The notes under the pieces: model-generated
What the model saw: only the letters and a program-made list of their open reading frames with translations
What the model was told of the DNA's origin: nothing
The model's database searches: none
Assembly: GCA_019448385.1 (NCBI GenBank)
Contig: JAGTXO010000023.1
Span: forward strand, 62,001-126,000
DNA: 64,000 nt
Origin: Diacronema lutheri
Taxonomy: Eukaryota; Haptophyta; Pavlovophyceae; Pavlovales; Pavlovaceae
Direction of reading: 5' to 3'
Shown: positions 9,478 to 19,781 of the stretch, in pieces
Position numbering within the stretch: the first letter of the stretch is position 1
Layout: each line of letters begins with the position of its first letter
Made by a program: the position numbers and the translations under genes

Positions 9478-11160
9478 TCAGTGCCGCACCTGCAGCACCT
9501 GAATCGTTTCCACGCGGACACCGGGCGCCGTCGCGCCCAGTGTCAGCCTCGAACTTGACGACATCAGCTCGACAGGTCCGGCCTCGGCTGGCGCGGGGAT
9601 GCTCGGTGGATTGTTTCGCGCGGGTGGCGCGGGCGCGTTGAGCAGTTGGTTGCTCCGGCTGCTCAACCGGCCATTCAGCGACTCGAGCAGCTGGGCCTGC
9701 CGCCGGGTCGGCGCGCGCGGCAGGCGCGACGGCGGCGCAGCGCGGGTTGAGCAATTGCGCTCGCCAGCCGCTGCGCCGGCGCACACCGCCGGGCTGGGCG
9801 CCGCCGCGGCGCGCGCGCCCACCTGGAACTCCATGCACGTGGGGCTCGAGGCGATGTCCACCTCAAAGGGCTGCTGGTTGAAGATGCTGTGCAGAATCTC
9901 GTTGAATTCGCGATGAAAGTCGAGCAATGGCAGGTCGTTGGCGTCCTGCGCGCGCACACGGCCGCGCACGCACGGCGCCGTGAGCGCGCCGGCGCGCGGG
10001 CGGCCGCGCGCACGCGCGCCACGCGCGGCGCCGCGCGCAGGCCGCCGCGCAGCACCTCGCCGAAGGGGTCCTCGAGCTCCTCCGCCACCTCGATGAGCGA
10101 GACGAGGAAGAGGGCGGACAAGAAGCTGAACGAGTAGGCGACCGCGTGTATCGTCGTGAATGAGACGATGGCGAGGGGAACGGTCGCGACAAAGTACCAC
10201 TTAATCCAGCGCATCAGCTCGAAGAAGGGGTACGGGAAGCTCACCTGCGCGATCTTCTGCGCGCCCGTGCACTGCAAAATCCCTTCCGAAATGTCCGAGA
10301 AGATTCGCGCAACGATCGGCGGCGGCAGGTCGAGACCACCCGCGCGCACGCGCTCCGCTAGCACGCGATGCAGCCGCAGGCTGACGAGCTCGACCCACGC
10401 GTGGTCGCGCCGCGACTGGAAGGTGACGCGCTCCGACGGGTCGATGCCGCCGAGCACCTCGACGCGCAGCCGCTGTACGCGCTTGAGGCGGTAGCCATGC
10501 AGCGCCTGCACGAACGGGATGATCGCGCTCAGCGTGTCCACGCACGTCTGCTCGACGACCGGCGCGTCGTCCACGAAGCACGTCTCGTCCCAGCACTCCT
10601 TGATCTCGAGCACGGCCGCCTGCTCAACGCGGCCAGCCGATGCGCGCAGGCGTGCCGTGCGGGCGGTGCCACGTTCAGCGCGGAGGGCGCGGCGTCGCGG
10701 CGCGGCGCGTCGGGCGCCGGCGGCGCACTGCGTGAAGGAGAGAGAAGAGGTGCACCACGGTTGCTCGGAATGCGCGGTGGCCCCGTGCAGCGGCCGTGCT
10801 GGCCACGTGCGGCCGCACCCCCGACCATTTATCGTCAAACGCGACGATCGCGGTTGCCGCATTCCACCAGCGCGAGCGCATGCTCGTCACGGTCGTCGCC
10901 GCCTCCCAAAAGCGATTGTAGGCGAGGTTGACGCGGAACGCGACCACGAGACCGATTGAGATCATCGACACGTTGTGCACGTACGGCGAGTACATGGCGG
11001 GAAAGAAGGCCTCGGGCGTGTCGAGCGCGCGCCCCGTCGAGACGGTAATGATCACCCACGCAAGCAGGAGCGACACGAGTGCCTGCGGGACGGCGCGGGG
11101 CAGCACGGAGCCCATCAAGCGCGTCGACGCGAACCATTCGTTCTTGTTGTAGTCGATCAT
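9478..11160 (-). CDS. bestrophin-like anion channel
   Basis: Three exons (11160-10819, 10619-10056, 9945-9478) join in frame to 457 residues. The start MIDYNKNEWF, the helix with RVNLAYNRFWEA near residue 80, and the sequence ELEDPFG joined across intron 2 to DANDLPLLDFHREFN match the bestrophin/UPF0187 family from memory. The splice at EDPFGE|DANDLPL recreates a conserved stretch, which strongly supports it. Several hydrophobic helices are present, so an anion (chloride or bicarbonate) channel in an organelle or plasma membrane is expected. In some algae such channels feed bicarbonate to the thylakoid lumen, but I see no plastid presequence in this model. A protein-like stretch in another frame just upstream (about 11163-11400) could be a leader and is left out. 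Confidence 0.75.
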
Positions 11161-11399
11161 GCGGGCACCACGCCCAGCCCGCGCACCCGGGCAACTTTCG
11201 CCCTTCCAGCAACTTTTCTTTCACGTTGGCGAAACCGTTTGGGGGCAAGGGGCTTGGAAGCACCTGAACATCGGGGTCATGTCCGGCCGCCGCCGCCACG
11301 CTCGACATCGAACGCAGCGGCGCGCAACGGCGCGCCGGGGTCATCCACGCGCTCGCCACAGGCGTGACACCGTCAGCGGCCAAGACCATGCGCGCTGCT

Positions 11400-12167
11400 T
11401 CAGTCCGCCTTTTTCGACTTCCCGCCCTTCGCTGGGCCGCTTGCCGGCTTGGCGCCGCCCGCTCCTCCCGTGGCGCCCGGCGCGCTCGCGGCGTCGTACG
11501 CTTGCTTGCCGAGCAGCCCGAGGATGAGCACGATGAGCCAGAAGCCGTACCGTCGGAGAAGCGACTTTGGCCTGGCGCCCTGCTGCGCGGCGGCTGCCTG
11601 CGGCGCTTTCCGCACGCCCGCCCACGATTTGGTGACAATCGGGCTGTCTGCGTGCGCCGCGCCTGCGCGCGTGGCGACAAGCAGGAGGAAGGAGCTGGGC
11701 GAGGTGACAGCAAACGTCGTGCCCTTTTCCACGTCCTGCGCGCGCGCGCGCGAGGGTCTCGCACGCGTGTGCGATCGCGCGCGGGACGCGCGCGCGCCCG
11801 CGCCGCACGCGAAAACGGATGGCGCCGGCGCGCGCAGCGCGGAGCCGCTCGCCTGCGAGAGTTGAAGCGCGCCAGCGTGGTGTGCGGAGAAAGCGTACGT
11901 GAAGATGGTGCTGTTGTCCGCGCGCGCGAACCGCCCGCTCGCCGGCATCCCCTCGTCCGGCTCCACCGTGACGCTCAGCTCCTTGCCCGCGTGCACGTAC
12001 ACACCGGACAGGCCGCCGTGGCCGTCGCGCTGCATGCGGTATTCGGCGAGCGAGGGCGGCTGGCTCGGATCCACGACGTCCATCTGCCACTCGCCCGCGA
12101 AGAAGTCGACAAAGTCGAACGACGATGCGGACGGCACGAGCAGCGCGATGAGGACGACGGCGCGCAT
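11400..12167 (-). CDS. secretory-pathway membrane protein with FAGEW motif
   Basis: The start at 12167 gives a clean signal peptide (MRAVVLIALLVPSASS) followed by FDFVDFFAGEWQMDV. A lumenal beta-rich domain of about 150 residues and one C-terminal membrane span (FWLIVLILGLL) with a lysine-rich tail (GGKSKKAD) follow. I propose an intron 11852-11736 (117 nt, GC donor, CAG acceptor). It removes an arginine-rich low-complexity stretch and gives 216 residues; unspliced it also stays open. The F-x-G-x-W start resembles lipocalin-type barrels, but I do not assign a family. The basic tail could be an ER-retention signal. It is divergent from the DM10 gene, with 88 bp between start codons. Confidence 0.55.
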   Translation of the reverse strand: MRAVVLIALLVPSASSFDFVDFFAGEWQMDVVDPSQPPSLAEYRMQRDGHGGLSGVYVHAGKELSVTVEPDEGMPASGRFARADNSTIFTYAFSAHHAGALQLSQASGSALRAPAPSVFACGAGARASRARSHTRARPSRARAQDVEKGTTFAVTSPSSFLLLVATRAGAAHADSPIVTKSWAGVRKAPQAAAAQQGARPKSLLRRYGFWLIVLILGLLGKQAYDAASAPGATGGAGGAKPASGPAKGGKSKKAD

Positions 12168-12255
12168 GGCCCCCAGCGCCCTTTTCTCAAAAGCTCGCGA
12201 CCCCCTCTCAGCGCCGTTACGCCTTGCGCCACCTGCTCCAGCGCGAGCGTTGTGC

Positions 12256-13688
12256 ATGGCGCCGTCGACGCGCGTCCCCGGCGTGCCGCTGCAGCCGGGC
12301 ATGACCGTGCGCGACTACACGATCACCGACTTCCGGCGCAAGTCGCGCCTCGGCTACAGCCACGGCGTCATGACAATCCGCGAGAAGGCGAACACACAGC
12401 TCGCGCCGGTCGAGCTGCTGGCGCCCACCATGTCGATGAGCCTCTCGCGCGACGGCCGCGCATTCGGCAAGTCGGACGCGTACTCGCACCTGCCGCCACC
12501 CGAGCCACACGTGCCCGCGTACGTGCACCTCGACCGCGAGGTCCTCCGGTACGACGCCTACTTCAAGGAGGCGGTGCACGAGTCGCGGCTCGAGAACTAC
12601 CGCGTGCGGCGCGTGCTCATCTACTTTTACCTGCTCGACGGGACGTTGCAGATCTCGGAGCCCAAGGTGGAGAATTCGGGGATGCCGCAGGGCGAGTCGA
12701 AGGGCTCCGTCTTCCTCTCGCGCCAGGTCGTGCCCAAGGCGGGTGGCGGTGGCAATCTGACGGCCGCCGACCTGCTCGTCGGTTCAAACGTCGAGATCTT
12801 CGGCCGCACCTTTCGCCTCGCCGACGCGGACAGGCACACGCGCGAGCTGCTCGCGAGCCGCGGGATTGAGCTCGCGCCACCCGAGCCCCTCCCGCTCGAC
12901 CCGTACAACGCCAAGCGCCAGGCAGACAAGGAGCAGGTGCTGCGCACGCAGCGCTACTTTCGGCCGCGCGCGTACGAGGACGACCTCACGCGCTACGCGT
13001 CGGCCAAGTTTGGCGCGGCGGCGACGGCACTCGCGCCGGATCGGTTGCGCGAGTTTTTGCAGAACGACCGTAAGGTCCTCCGCTTCTTCCTCGCGTGGGA
13101 CGACCGTGCGTCGCTCTACGGCGAGCTGCGCCCCTTCATCCTGCACTACTACCTGCAGGACGACACGGCCGAGGTCCTCGAGGTCAGGCGCGCCAACTCG
13201 GGGCGCGACCCGTTCCCCGCCTTCGTCAAGAAGAGCAAGCTCGCGAAGGACATCGACACGCTCATCCGCACCGATGCTCCCACGACGCACACCACCCAGC
13301 TCATCGACCGCTCGGGTCGCGTCGACCCAGCGTCGATGCGCTACTTCTCGCCCGACGACTTTGCCGTCGGCGGCGAGATCGTCGTCTACGAGCGGCCCTT
13401 CTTCATCTACGGGTGCGACGAGTTTACGCGCGAGTGGTACGCGCAGCACAAGGGCAAGCACTTTGAGGACATCCCCGTCGAGTTTGAGCCCAACGAGAAG
13501 CGCGCGCAGATGGAGGTGCCGCCGCCCCTCCCGCTCGGGATGGGCGACGACGAGGACTCGCTCTCCTCCTTCATCTACCTGATGCCCAAGCCGCACCACA
13601 AGGACGCCAAGAAGATGATGGACAACGACCGGTGCGCGACGCTCCCCGCCCGCTCGCACGGCCCCGCCCGCGCTCGCGCGCTCACGCG

Positions 13689-13720
<32 letters not shown>

Positions 13721-14469
13721 CTGTGCGCGCCCCTCTCAGCAAGATTATGCGCTTCATGGCGCGGCTCGACTCGACCGAGCCCGAGGACAGCGAGCGCGTC
13801 TTCGTCATCAAAGTGTACCTGGCGGACGACACGATCGCCGTCTTTGAGCCGCCGCAGAAGAACTCGGGCCTCGTCGGCGGCAAGTTCCTCGAGCGTGGCG
13901 CCGTCAAGAATGCGCAGACGGGCGGCCGATTCGGCGCGGCCGACTTTTACACGGGCGCGCGCGTGCGCCTCAACGGCTTCGAGTTTGCGCTCTTCCAGGT
14001 GCGCACGCGCGCGCGCATAGGCGCATGCGCGTTAGCGGTTTCGGCGGTTTCGGCGGTTTCGGTGCCTCTCCACCCGGCCACGCGCCACGCGCGCCCGTCG
14101 CCGACCCTGCCCGCCGCCACGCGCGTCGCGTGCCGCGCGCAGGCGGACGAGTTCACGTTGGCGTACATGGAGGCCCACCCGGACATCTTCCCCATGTCCA
14201 ACCCGGAGTACGTGCTCGACGAGCTGCGGCAGGCCGTCGCGGCCGAGCCCGCCAAATTGGACGAGCTTGAGGCTGCGTTGGGCGCGGCCGACCTGGGCGG
14301 CGAGTTCAGCGGGTTTGCGCGCTACGAGCCTTTCCAGGCGGCCCTCTCGCACGCGGGCTTTGAACTGCACGAGCAACCGCTCATCACGCTGATGCGCTAC
14401 TTCCACATCGTGCACGACTCGGTGGGTGCCGTCGACTTCAAGGCGGTGCTGCGCGCGATCGCCGCCTGA
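12256..14469 (+). CDS. EFHC1/EFHC2-like triple DM10 axonemal protein
   Basis: Exons 12256-13631, 13740-13998 and 14143-14469 give 653 residues in frame. Three DM10 domains are visible: about 95-205 (VLRYDAYF...RVRRVLIYFYLLDGTL), about 265-375 (KVLRFFLAWDD...FILHYYLQDDTAEV) and about 460-565 (IMRFMARLD...VFVIKVYLADDTIAVFEPP). A helical C-terminus with a degenerate EF-hand-like end follows. This is the layout of EFHC1/EFHC2 and Chlamydomonas Rib72, doublet-microtubule inner proteins, so the organism makes motile flagella. Both introns are multiples of three without stops. Intron 1 (108 nt) has ~30 C before its acceptor; intron 2 (144 nt) contains GCGGTTTCG repeats. The 453 nt of exon between DM10-1 and -2 show no break. 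Confidence 0.88.
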
Positions 14470-14551
14470 GAGCAAAGGCCGCACTCGCAGCCTGTGAGCC
14501 TGCCTGAAGCCTGCCCAGCGTGGGGCGGCGCACGTGAGCGGGCCGTGGAAT

Positions 14552-15502
14552 TTGCCCAAACTGAGATATAGGCTGAAAAAAGGGGAATATGGTATGCGAA
14601 AATTGGGCCGTCGCGGGATCGCATATCTTGCACAGGCTCGGAATATGCGCAAGATATGCGGGGCATATGCGCTCTCCCTTCTTGCGCTGGGTGAAGTTGA
14701 TCAGTTTTTGCCTGTGCTTCTGCGTACGTATGTGCTGCGAGACCAGGTGCGCTGCATTGGTGACCTTGCAGCAGCAGGCCACGCAGAACAGCTCGCCCGT
14801 CACGGGGTCCGCGCGCAAAGACTGGCCCGTTGACAATGAGTCAATTCCGACACCGCCGCTGTAGCCGCCGTCTGCGCCGCTCGCCGCGCACAGCGGGCGA
14901 GGAGCGAAAAAATCGATCATCGCGGACTTGCGCTTGGCGGAAAGTTTGAGAGCGGGTTCGGGAGGGCGAGACGCACGCGAGAGATGACCCCACGTGCGCC
15001 AGCGTTCGCCATGTGACGAATTGTCAAAGCGCACCCTCGTGTGCCCGCCAGGGCCGCGGTAGCTTTCGTCGCTCGAGCAAAGCGACGTGACCAGGCCCGT
15101 GTCGAGGACCTCGTCGATCACTTGGTCACCGACGCGGAACGGGCAGCCGCCGGTCAACCGCGACCAAAGCGCCGGCTAGAACGGCAGGGATGGCCGATGA
15201 GTGCGGGTGCGCGCTGTCGCCGGCCAGCGCCGCGAAGAACTCCGGGTCGATCTCCTCCATCGTGCTTTCACTGGCGGCGATCTCCGCTTCAATTATTTTC
15301 CGAAAAATAATGTTTTTCGGAGGCGCTAACTTTAAATTCCTTTCTTGCACAGGCCACCTCGTGTCTTTGACAAGCGCCCACACTGACATTTCCGCGGCGA
15401 CCCCAGATATGCGGACGCATATGCGTCGCATACCCCCCCCCCCCCCCCCCCCCCCCCCCCCGATAGCCGAGAATTATATGCGCTATATCTCAGCTGGGGT
15501 AA
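14552..15502. mobile_element. hAT-like element, 951 bp, non-autonomous
   Basis: The ends are inverted repeats: TTGCCCAAACTGAGATATAG at 14552-14571 and, reversed, TTACCCCAGCTGAGATATAG at 15502-15483 (17 of 20 identical). The 8-bp direct repeat CGTGGAAT lies at 14544-14551 and 15503-15510, the duplication length of hAT transposons. The ends start TTGCCC/TTACCC, like the longer element at 42498-45753. Inside, the minus strand keeps only the N-terminal DNA-binding part of a transposase-like protein. A run of about 27 C (15435-15461) and copies of ATATGCG lie near the ends. It sits 82 bp after the DM10 gene stop and about 55 bp before the ferredoxin start. Confidence 0.8.
14580..15260 (-). pseudogene. 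N-terminal fragment of hAT-like transposase
   Basis: An ATG at 15260 opens a frame (MEEIDPEFFAALAG...) that continues in a second frame without an identified intron. The second frame holds VRFDNSSHGERWRTWGHL, closely similar to VRFDDMAQPSWRTWGHL in the full-length element at 42498-45753. It then has a zinc finger C-x2-C-x12-H-x5-H (FCVACCC...SQHIRTQKH), also shared. No catalytic region or dimerisation domain follows. It is therefore a deletion derivative. It might still make a DNA-binding protein, but this is inference. Confidence 0.6.
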
Positions 15503-15557
15503 CGTGGAATGGGGTTGACTCGGCTGACATCGTCGCAGTCGAGAGTAGTTTTCCACG

Positions 15558-15929
15558 ATGGCGGGCCAACGACATGTTGTACTGGCGCTCTTCACCGCGA
15601 CGGTGACGCACGTGCTCGCCTTCGACGCCGCGTGCGCGTATGGGCCGATTCGCCAACTCGCACGGCGAACAAGCAGCACGTTCGGGCCCAGCGCGCGCCA
15701 CGCCGCCATGATGACGACGGTGAACTTCCAGCCGAGCGGCAAAAGCGCCGAGGTGGAGGGCGGCGCCAAGCTCAGCCTCGCAGCGTACAGGGCGGGGGTG
15801 AGCATCGCATTCAACTGCAAGATGGGCACGTGTGCGACTTGTGAAGTCAAAATGAACGGGCGCAAGGTGCGGACGTGCGTGACGAACGTGCCTGCGCGGG
15901 GCAGCGTCACGGTTGTGACGCCACGCTGA
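15558..15929 (+). CDS. plant-type [2Fe-2S] ferredoxin, plastid-targeted
   Basis: This single exon encodes 123 residues. The C-terminal ~75 residues form a plant-type ferredoxin fold with cluster ligands C-x4-C-x2-C in CKMGTCATC and a fourth cysteine in VRTCV. The first ~50 residues start with a hydrophobic signal-like segment (VVLALFTATVTHVLAFDAA) followed by a basic Ser/Arg stretch. That is the bipartite presequence of secondary plastids, with phenylalanine at the expected cleavage point. It would carry electrons in the plastid stroma. The C-terminal end is slightly shorter than in photosynthetic PetF, so a specialised ferredoxin is possible. Confidence 0.8.
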   Translation: MAGQRHVVLALFTATVTHVLAFDAACAYGPIRQLARRTSSTFGPSARHAAMMTTVNFQPSGKSAEVEGGAKLSLAAYRAGVSIAFNCKMGTCATCEVKMNGRKVRTCVTNVPARGSVTVVTPR

Positions 15930-16122
15930 TCACGATCGGCGAGCCCATTCTGAGTGACCGTGAGCGCTGACTCGCACGCGCAGGCGGCAGTGGAGGACTG
16001 CAAGCCACTGCCGCCCATGTACCGCCGTGACGGCGCAGCCACCCAGCAAGCCTTTTGGCTTGATCTCTCAGCGGGCGGCCATGGGCCGCCTTCCTTTCTC
16101 TCCAGTACCGACGACATCAGGG

Positions 16123-17117
16123 TCACGCGTTGGCGCCTGCGCCGCCGCGGCCCTCGAAAAAGTTCTGCGTCGGAGCGTGGAGCAGGGCGCGGCAAGCGCA
16201 GCGGCGACGGTTGAGGCGGCGCCCAGCGAGCGTCGCGCGGGCGCGCGCGCGTTCGAGTCGCGCCGGGCGCGCGAGGCGTGCACATGGTCGATGAGAAGGC
16301 CCGCGCCGAGGACCAGCGAGGCGCGCGCGCCGTCGGCTCCCGTGGGCATGTCGACCTCGAACGTGTTGGCGAGGGTGCAGCACTCCTTGGTGATGCCGGT
16401 CCACACTTTGGTCAGCTTGCCAACGCGCGTCTCCTCGCCGCCGTCCGCCGGATATATGTAGAAGGGCGCGCGGAAGCACATGCAGCCCGCGCTGTCCGCG
16501 TCGCAGCAATTGACGCAAATGCCGGAGAGGCAAGTAGGCGGGTGCACATCGTAAACGGGCGTGCCCGTCGCGTCGCGGATTGTGTACGAAACGACGCAGC
16601 AGAAGAAGTTCTCGCGCACGCTGCCGAGCGCCTCGCCGGTCGTCGCATCGTGCGCGACCATTTCCTGCGCGCAGCAGCACTTGCATGGCCCGACGGCGCA
16701 GCGGAATGGGCGCGTATATACTGTTTCGCGGTCCGCCCCTTGCAGCAGCGGCAGGGGAAGCTCGCGTCCTCCTTGAGGTAGAGCCCGTCGTTCCCGTCGA
16801 GCGTCCAACCGCCGAGCTGCTTGCCGACGCCGAATTCGTTCTCCTGCGGGCGTGCGGACGGGCAGCGCGACGATCGATCGAGAACGATGCGCGCGACCCG
16901 CGCACCGCGCGCGCACGGCAGTCGCGCACACCTGCTGGCAACAGCATGCCTCGAGGAGGACGCCCTTGGGCTTTTGTTTGAGCCAAGAGCGGCCAATCGC
17001 GTAGTCGCGCAGCATCTCCAAGGGCGGAGCGGTTGGCGGATCGGCCCACGCGGCGGCGTCGCTCTGTACATCCGCGACGAGCACCTCCTCGGCCTTCTTG
17101 CGGCCCCAGCGCGGCAT
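16123..17117 (-). CDS. phospholipid scramblase family protein
   Basis: Exons 17117-16932, 16843-16284 and 16164-16123 fit the scramblase family. An N-terminal part is followed by FGVGKQLGGWTLDGNDGLY, the cysteine-rich core PCKCCCAQEM, ENFFCCVVSYTIRD, then FYIYPADG, VGKLTKVWTGITKECCT and LLIDH joined to NFFEG. The second exon changes frame around 16740, at the run of four G in the CCKGR codons. The summed coding length is exactly one base short of a multiple of three, so one missing G in the run (sequencing error or real mutation) would explain it. The family moves phospholipids between membrane leaflets in a calcium-dependent way. Introns are 88 and 119 nt. Confidence 0.75.
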
Positions 17118-17177
17118 TCGTATACGGAGATGAGTAATAACGTCTGGTCCGATGTGAGTACGAGGACGACTCTGTCG

Positions 17178-18989
17178 TCATCGATTCCCCGCGACTTTGA
17201 CCGCGCGCCTGCCGACGAGCTCGAGCAGGCGCACGCGGCCCTGCTTGGTCGCGTAGGCGTACGCGGCCGCGCCCGCGTGGCCGTGCGGGTGCGCGAGCGC
17301 CGCATTCGACTCGTCGACCGCCGACTCGAACGCGAGGACCTCGAGCCCGTCAAGAAGGACGAGCCGCGCGAGCACGGCCGCCGAGCAGTCGGGCGACCAC
17401 TCGGCCGTCGCCTCCACTTCGGCGAGCGCGCGCGGCCGCGCGTCCTCGCCATCGGTACGCTCCGCCAACCCGTTGTGCGCGCGCTCGAGCTCGCGCGCGC
17501 GTGCGCCGCCGTCGCGCGCAGCGCGCAGCGCGGGCAGCCGAAGGACGCGCACGACGGGCTGCGGCAGCGGCTGCGGCAGCGGCTGCGGCAGCGGCAGCGG
17601 CAGCGGCTGCGGCAGTAGCTCGGCGACGCGCGGCAGCTCGGGTGGCAGCTCGGGTGGCGCGAGGCCTGAATCCGTAGGGCGCCACCCGAGCTGCCGCCCG
17701 AGCTGCCGCCCGAGCTGCCGCCCGCGGCCCGAACCCGCAGGGCCCGTCGCCGCGCGCCCTTGGCGCTCAGCGGAGTTGCGCTCGCCGTCATCTCGTCTCG
17801 CCGCTTCCTCCGCCAAGCCGCGCGCGGCGGTCTGAGCGCGCAGCGCGGCAAAGGTGAGGCGCGGCTGGCGCTCGTGCGGCTCGCCGTGCCGCTGCGGCTG
17901 CGCCAAGTCGGTGCGCGCCGGCGCTGGCGGCGGGGGCGTGGCGCTCGAGCCGATCGGCTTACCGTAGCCAAGCAGCAGGTGGCTGAGGTTTGGGGAGCGG
18001 GAGGGGAGGGGGGGGGGGGGGGGGGGGGGGGGCAGCAGCAGCACACCGGGCAGGCGGGCGGACCGCTCAGCATGGGGGAGGCGAGGCGCGCAGCGGGGCG
18101 GCACACACTCTCACGCGCACTCTCGCGCGCAGAGCTGCGCACCTTGCGCCGCGCGAGAGCTGGAGTGACGTGAGGATGGCGTCGTGCGGCAGCCGGACTG
18201 CGCAGAGCGGTGCGCCCAGCCGGACTGCGCACAGCGAGCGCAGCACCGCAAAGATGGGCGAGCACGCGCCGGGTGCGAGCGCGTGGTGCACCTCGCAGCA
18301 CGCAAGCAGCTGCCCGCCATCGTGCGAGGACACATCAAAGCCCGCGTCCGAGTAGAGTGAGATGTGCGGCAACAGCAGCAGCGCACGCTCAGAGAGCGTG
18401 ACGCGTGACGTGATGCGTGACGCGCCCGCCGCGCCATCGAACGCCGCGCCATCGCGCGGCACGTGGACAGCGGAGGCCGCATCGGACCCCACCGCCGCGC
18501 AGTCCAACGCGCCGCCCTCGGCCAGCCGCGCGCACGCCGCCTGGTCCGCGCCCATCCGCTCCGCGCGCGGCGTGGGCGCGCGCGCGCGCGCGCCCACGCC
18601 CACGCCATCACCGCCCACGCCGCCATCACCGCCATCACCGCCATCACCACCATCGTGTCGCGCACTCGCGCGCAGCTGGCAGAGCCGCAGTCGGACAGTC
18701 TGCAAGCGGGGCGGATCGTGAAGCGCGGGACGCTGCCACGCGCGCGCGACGCCCGCGCCCGCGTTCTCGCCCAACGGGCCGGCGATGATTGGTCGGCCAA
18801 ACGGGCTGGCCCTGTCGGCGCGCGCGCCGCCACGCTCGGGCCCTGCGGCTGCCGTGTCAGCCGCATCGCCATCGTCGGCGGGCTCGCGCGCATCCGCGGC
18901 GCGATGCACGGCCGCAGCGCGTAGCGGCGCGCGCGCGCGCGCGCGCGCGCGCCCGGGCGCACGGCGCCGTCGGCGTCGCTGCGCGCGAC

Positions 18990-19025
<36 letters not shown>

Positions 19026-19724
19026 GCGCAGCGGCGCCGTCTCACACACGAAGATACACTCGCCAAGCGCGGTGCGGCGGAAGGAGACGCAACGGACCAT
19101 CGTCTCCACCGTCATGAGCAGCTCGGGCTCGCTCACCGCGAATGCGCTCATGTCAACGGAGCCGGCATGCGGCGCGGACGGCGCGCGGACGGCGTCGCCG
19201 CGCTCGCCATTGGCCGCGCGCGCGCCGTCCCCCCAAAGGAAGACGCTCTGCGCCGTCGAGATGGCGAGCGCGCAGCCTGACGAGTGGAACGAGATGGACG
19301 AGATTGCGCTCAGCGTCGAGCCAAGCCGGCGCGAGAAGAGGCAGGCGCCGCTCTGCGTCGCCCACACGCGGATCTCGGCGTCGAGCGCGCCCGACACGAC
19401 AATATGGTTGGAGTGCGGGTGGAACTTGACGGTCCAGGGCGTGCGCGAGTGGCCGACGAGCGTGCGCACGCATTCGCCGTGCGTCACGTTGAAGATGCGC
19501 ACGACGTGGTCGCCGTGCGTGCTCGCGAGCAGCGCGGCGTCGGGGCTCCACGCGAGCGCGATCGTCGAGCGCGCGGTCGGCGGCAGCCGGCAGTAAGTCG
19601 AGCGGAAGACGCCGTGCTCGGTGCACTCACGATCGACCCATTTGCACAACCGCCCGCGCACCGTGGGCGTGGCGCGCACCTCGCGCTCGCGCAGCAGCTG
19701 CGCGACGCTCGTCGCCCTGCCCAT
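17178..19724 (-). CDS. AMBRA1-like WD40 autophagy/ubiquitin adaptor
   Basis: The start at 19724 (MGRATSVAQLL) leads into WD40 repeats strongly resembling AMBRA1: ARSTIALAWSPDAALLASTH, then GECVRTLVGHSRTPWTVKFHPH and VSGALDAEIRVWA. The second half-propeller is in later exons (LPHISLYSDAGFDVS..., HLLLGYGKPIGS..., YATKQGRVRLLEL). AMBRA1 splits its propeller in the same way with a long disordered middle. The last intron, 18142-17983 (160 nt), is clear and carries ~25 C before its acceptor. Joins between about 18890 and 19060 lie in CG and CCG repeats and are not resolved. The final exon (17982-17178) contains a GCGGCA repeat and a long inverted repeat. Expected roles are Cullin-4 adaptor and autophagy start factor. 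It is divergent from the PsbP-like gene 57 bp away. Confidence 0.7.
17636..17722. repeat. inverted repeat inside AMBRA1-like last exon
   Basis: Two GCAGCTCGGGTG units are followed after an 18-base loop by three complementary CACCCGAGCTGC / GCCCGAGCTGC units. The arms are about 28 nt and would form a stable hairpin in the transcript. The adjacent stretch 17560-17625 is a GCGGCAGCGGCT tandem repeat. Confidence 0.7.
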
Positions 19725-19781
19725 CGCGCAAGCTGGCGCGCGCCAAACGGGGGAACAAACAGCTTCAAAAGACAATAAGCC

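Noticed and set aside
11163-11400. A protein-like stretch (LPPNGFANVKEKLLEGRKLPG) upstream of the bestrophin-like gene, as a leader exon
   Set aside because: It is in another frame and only about 30 bases separate it from the ATG, too short for an intron; left as possible 5' sequence.
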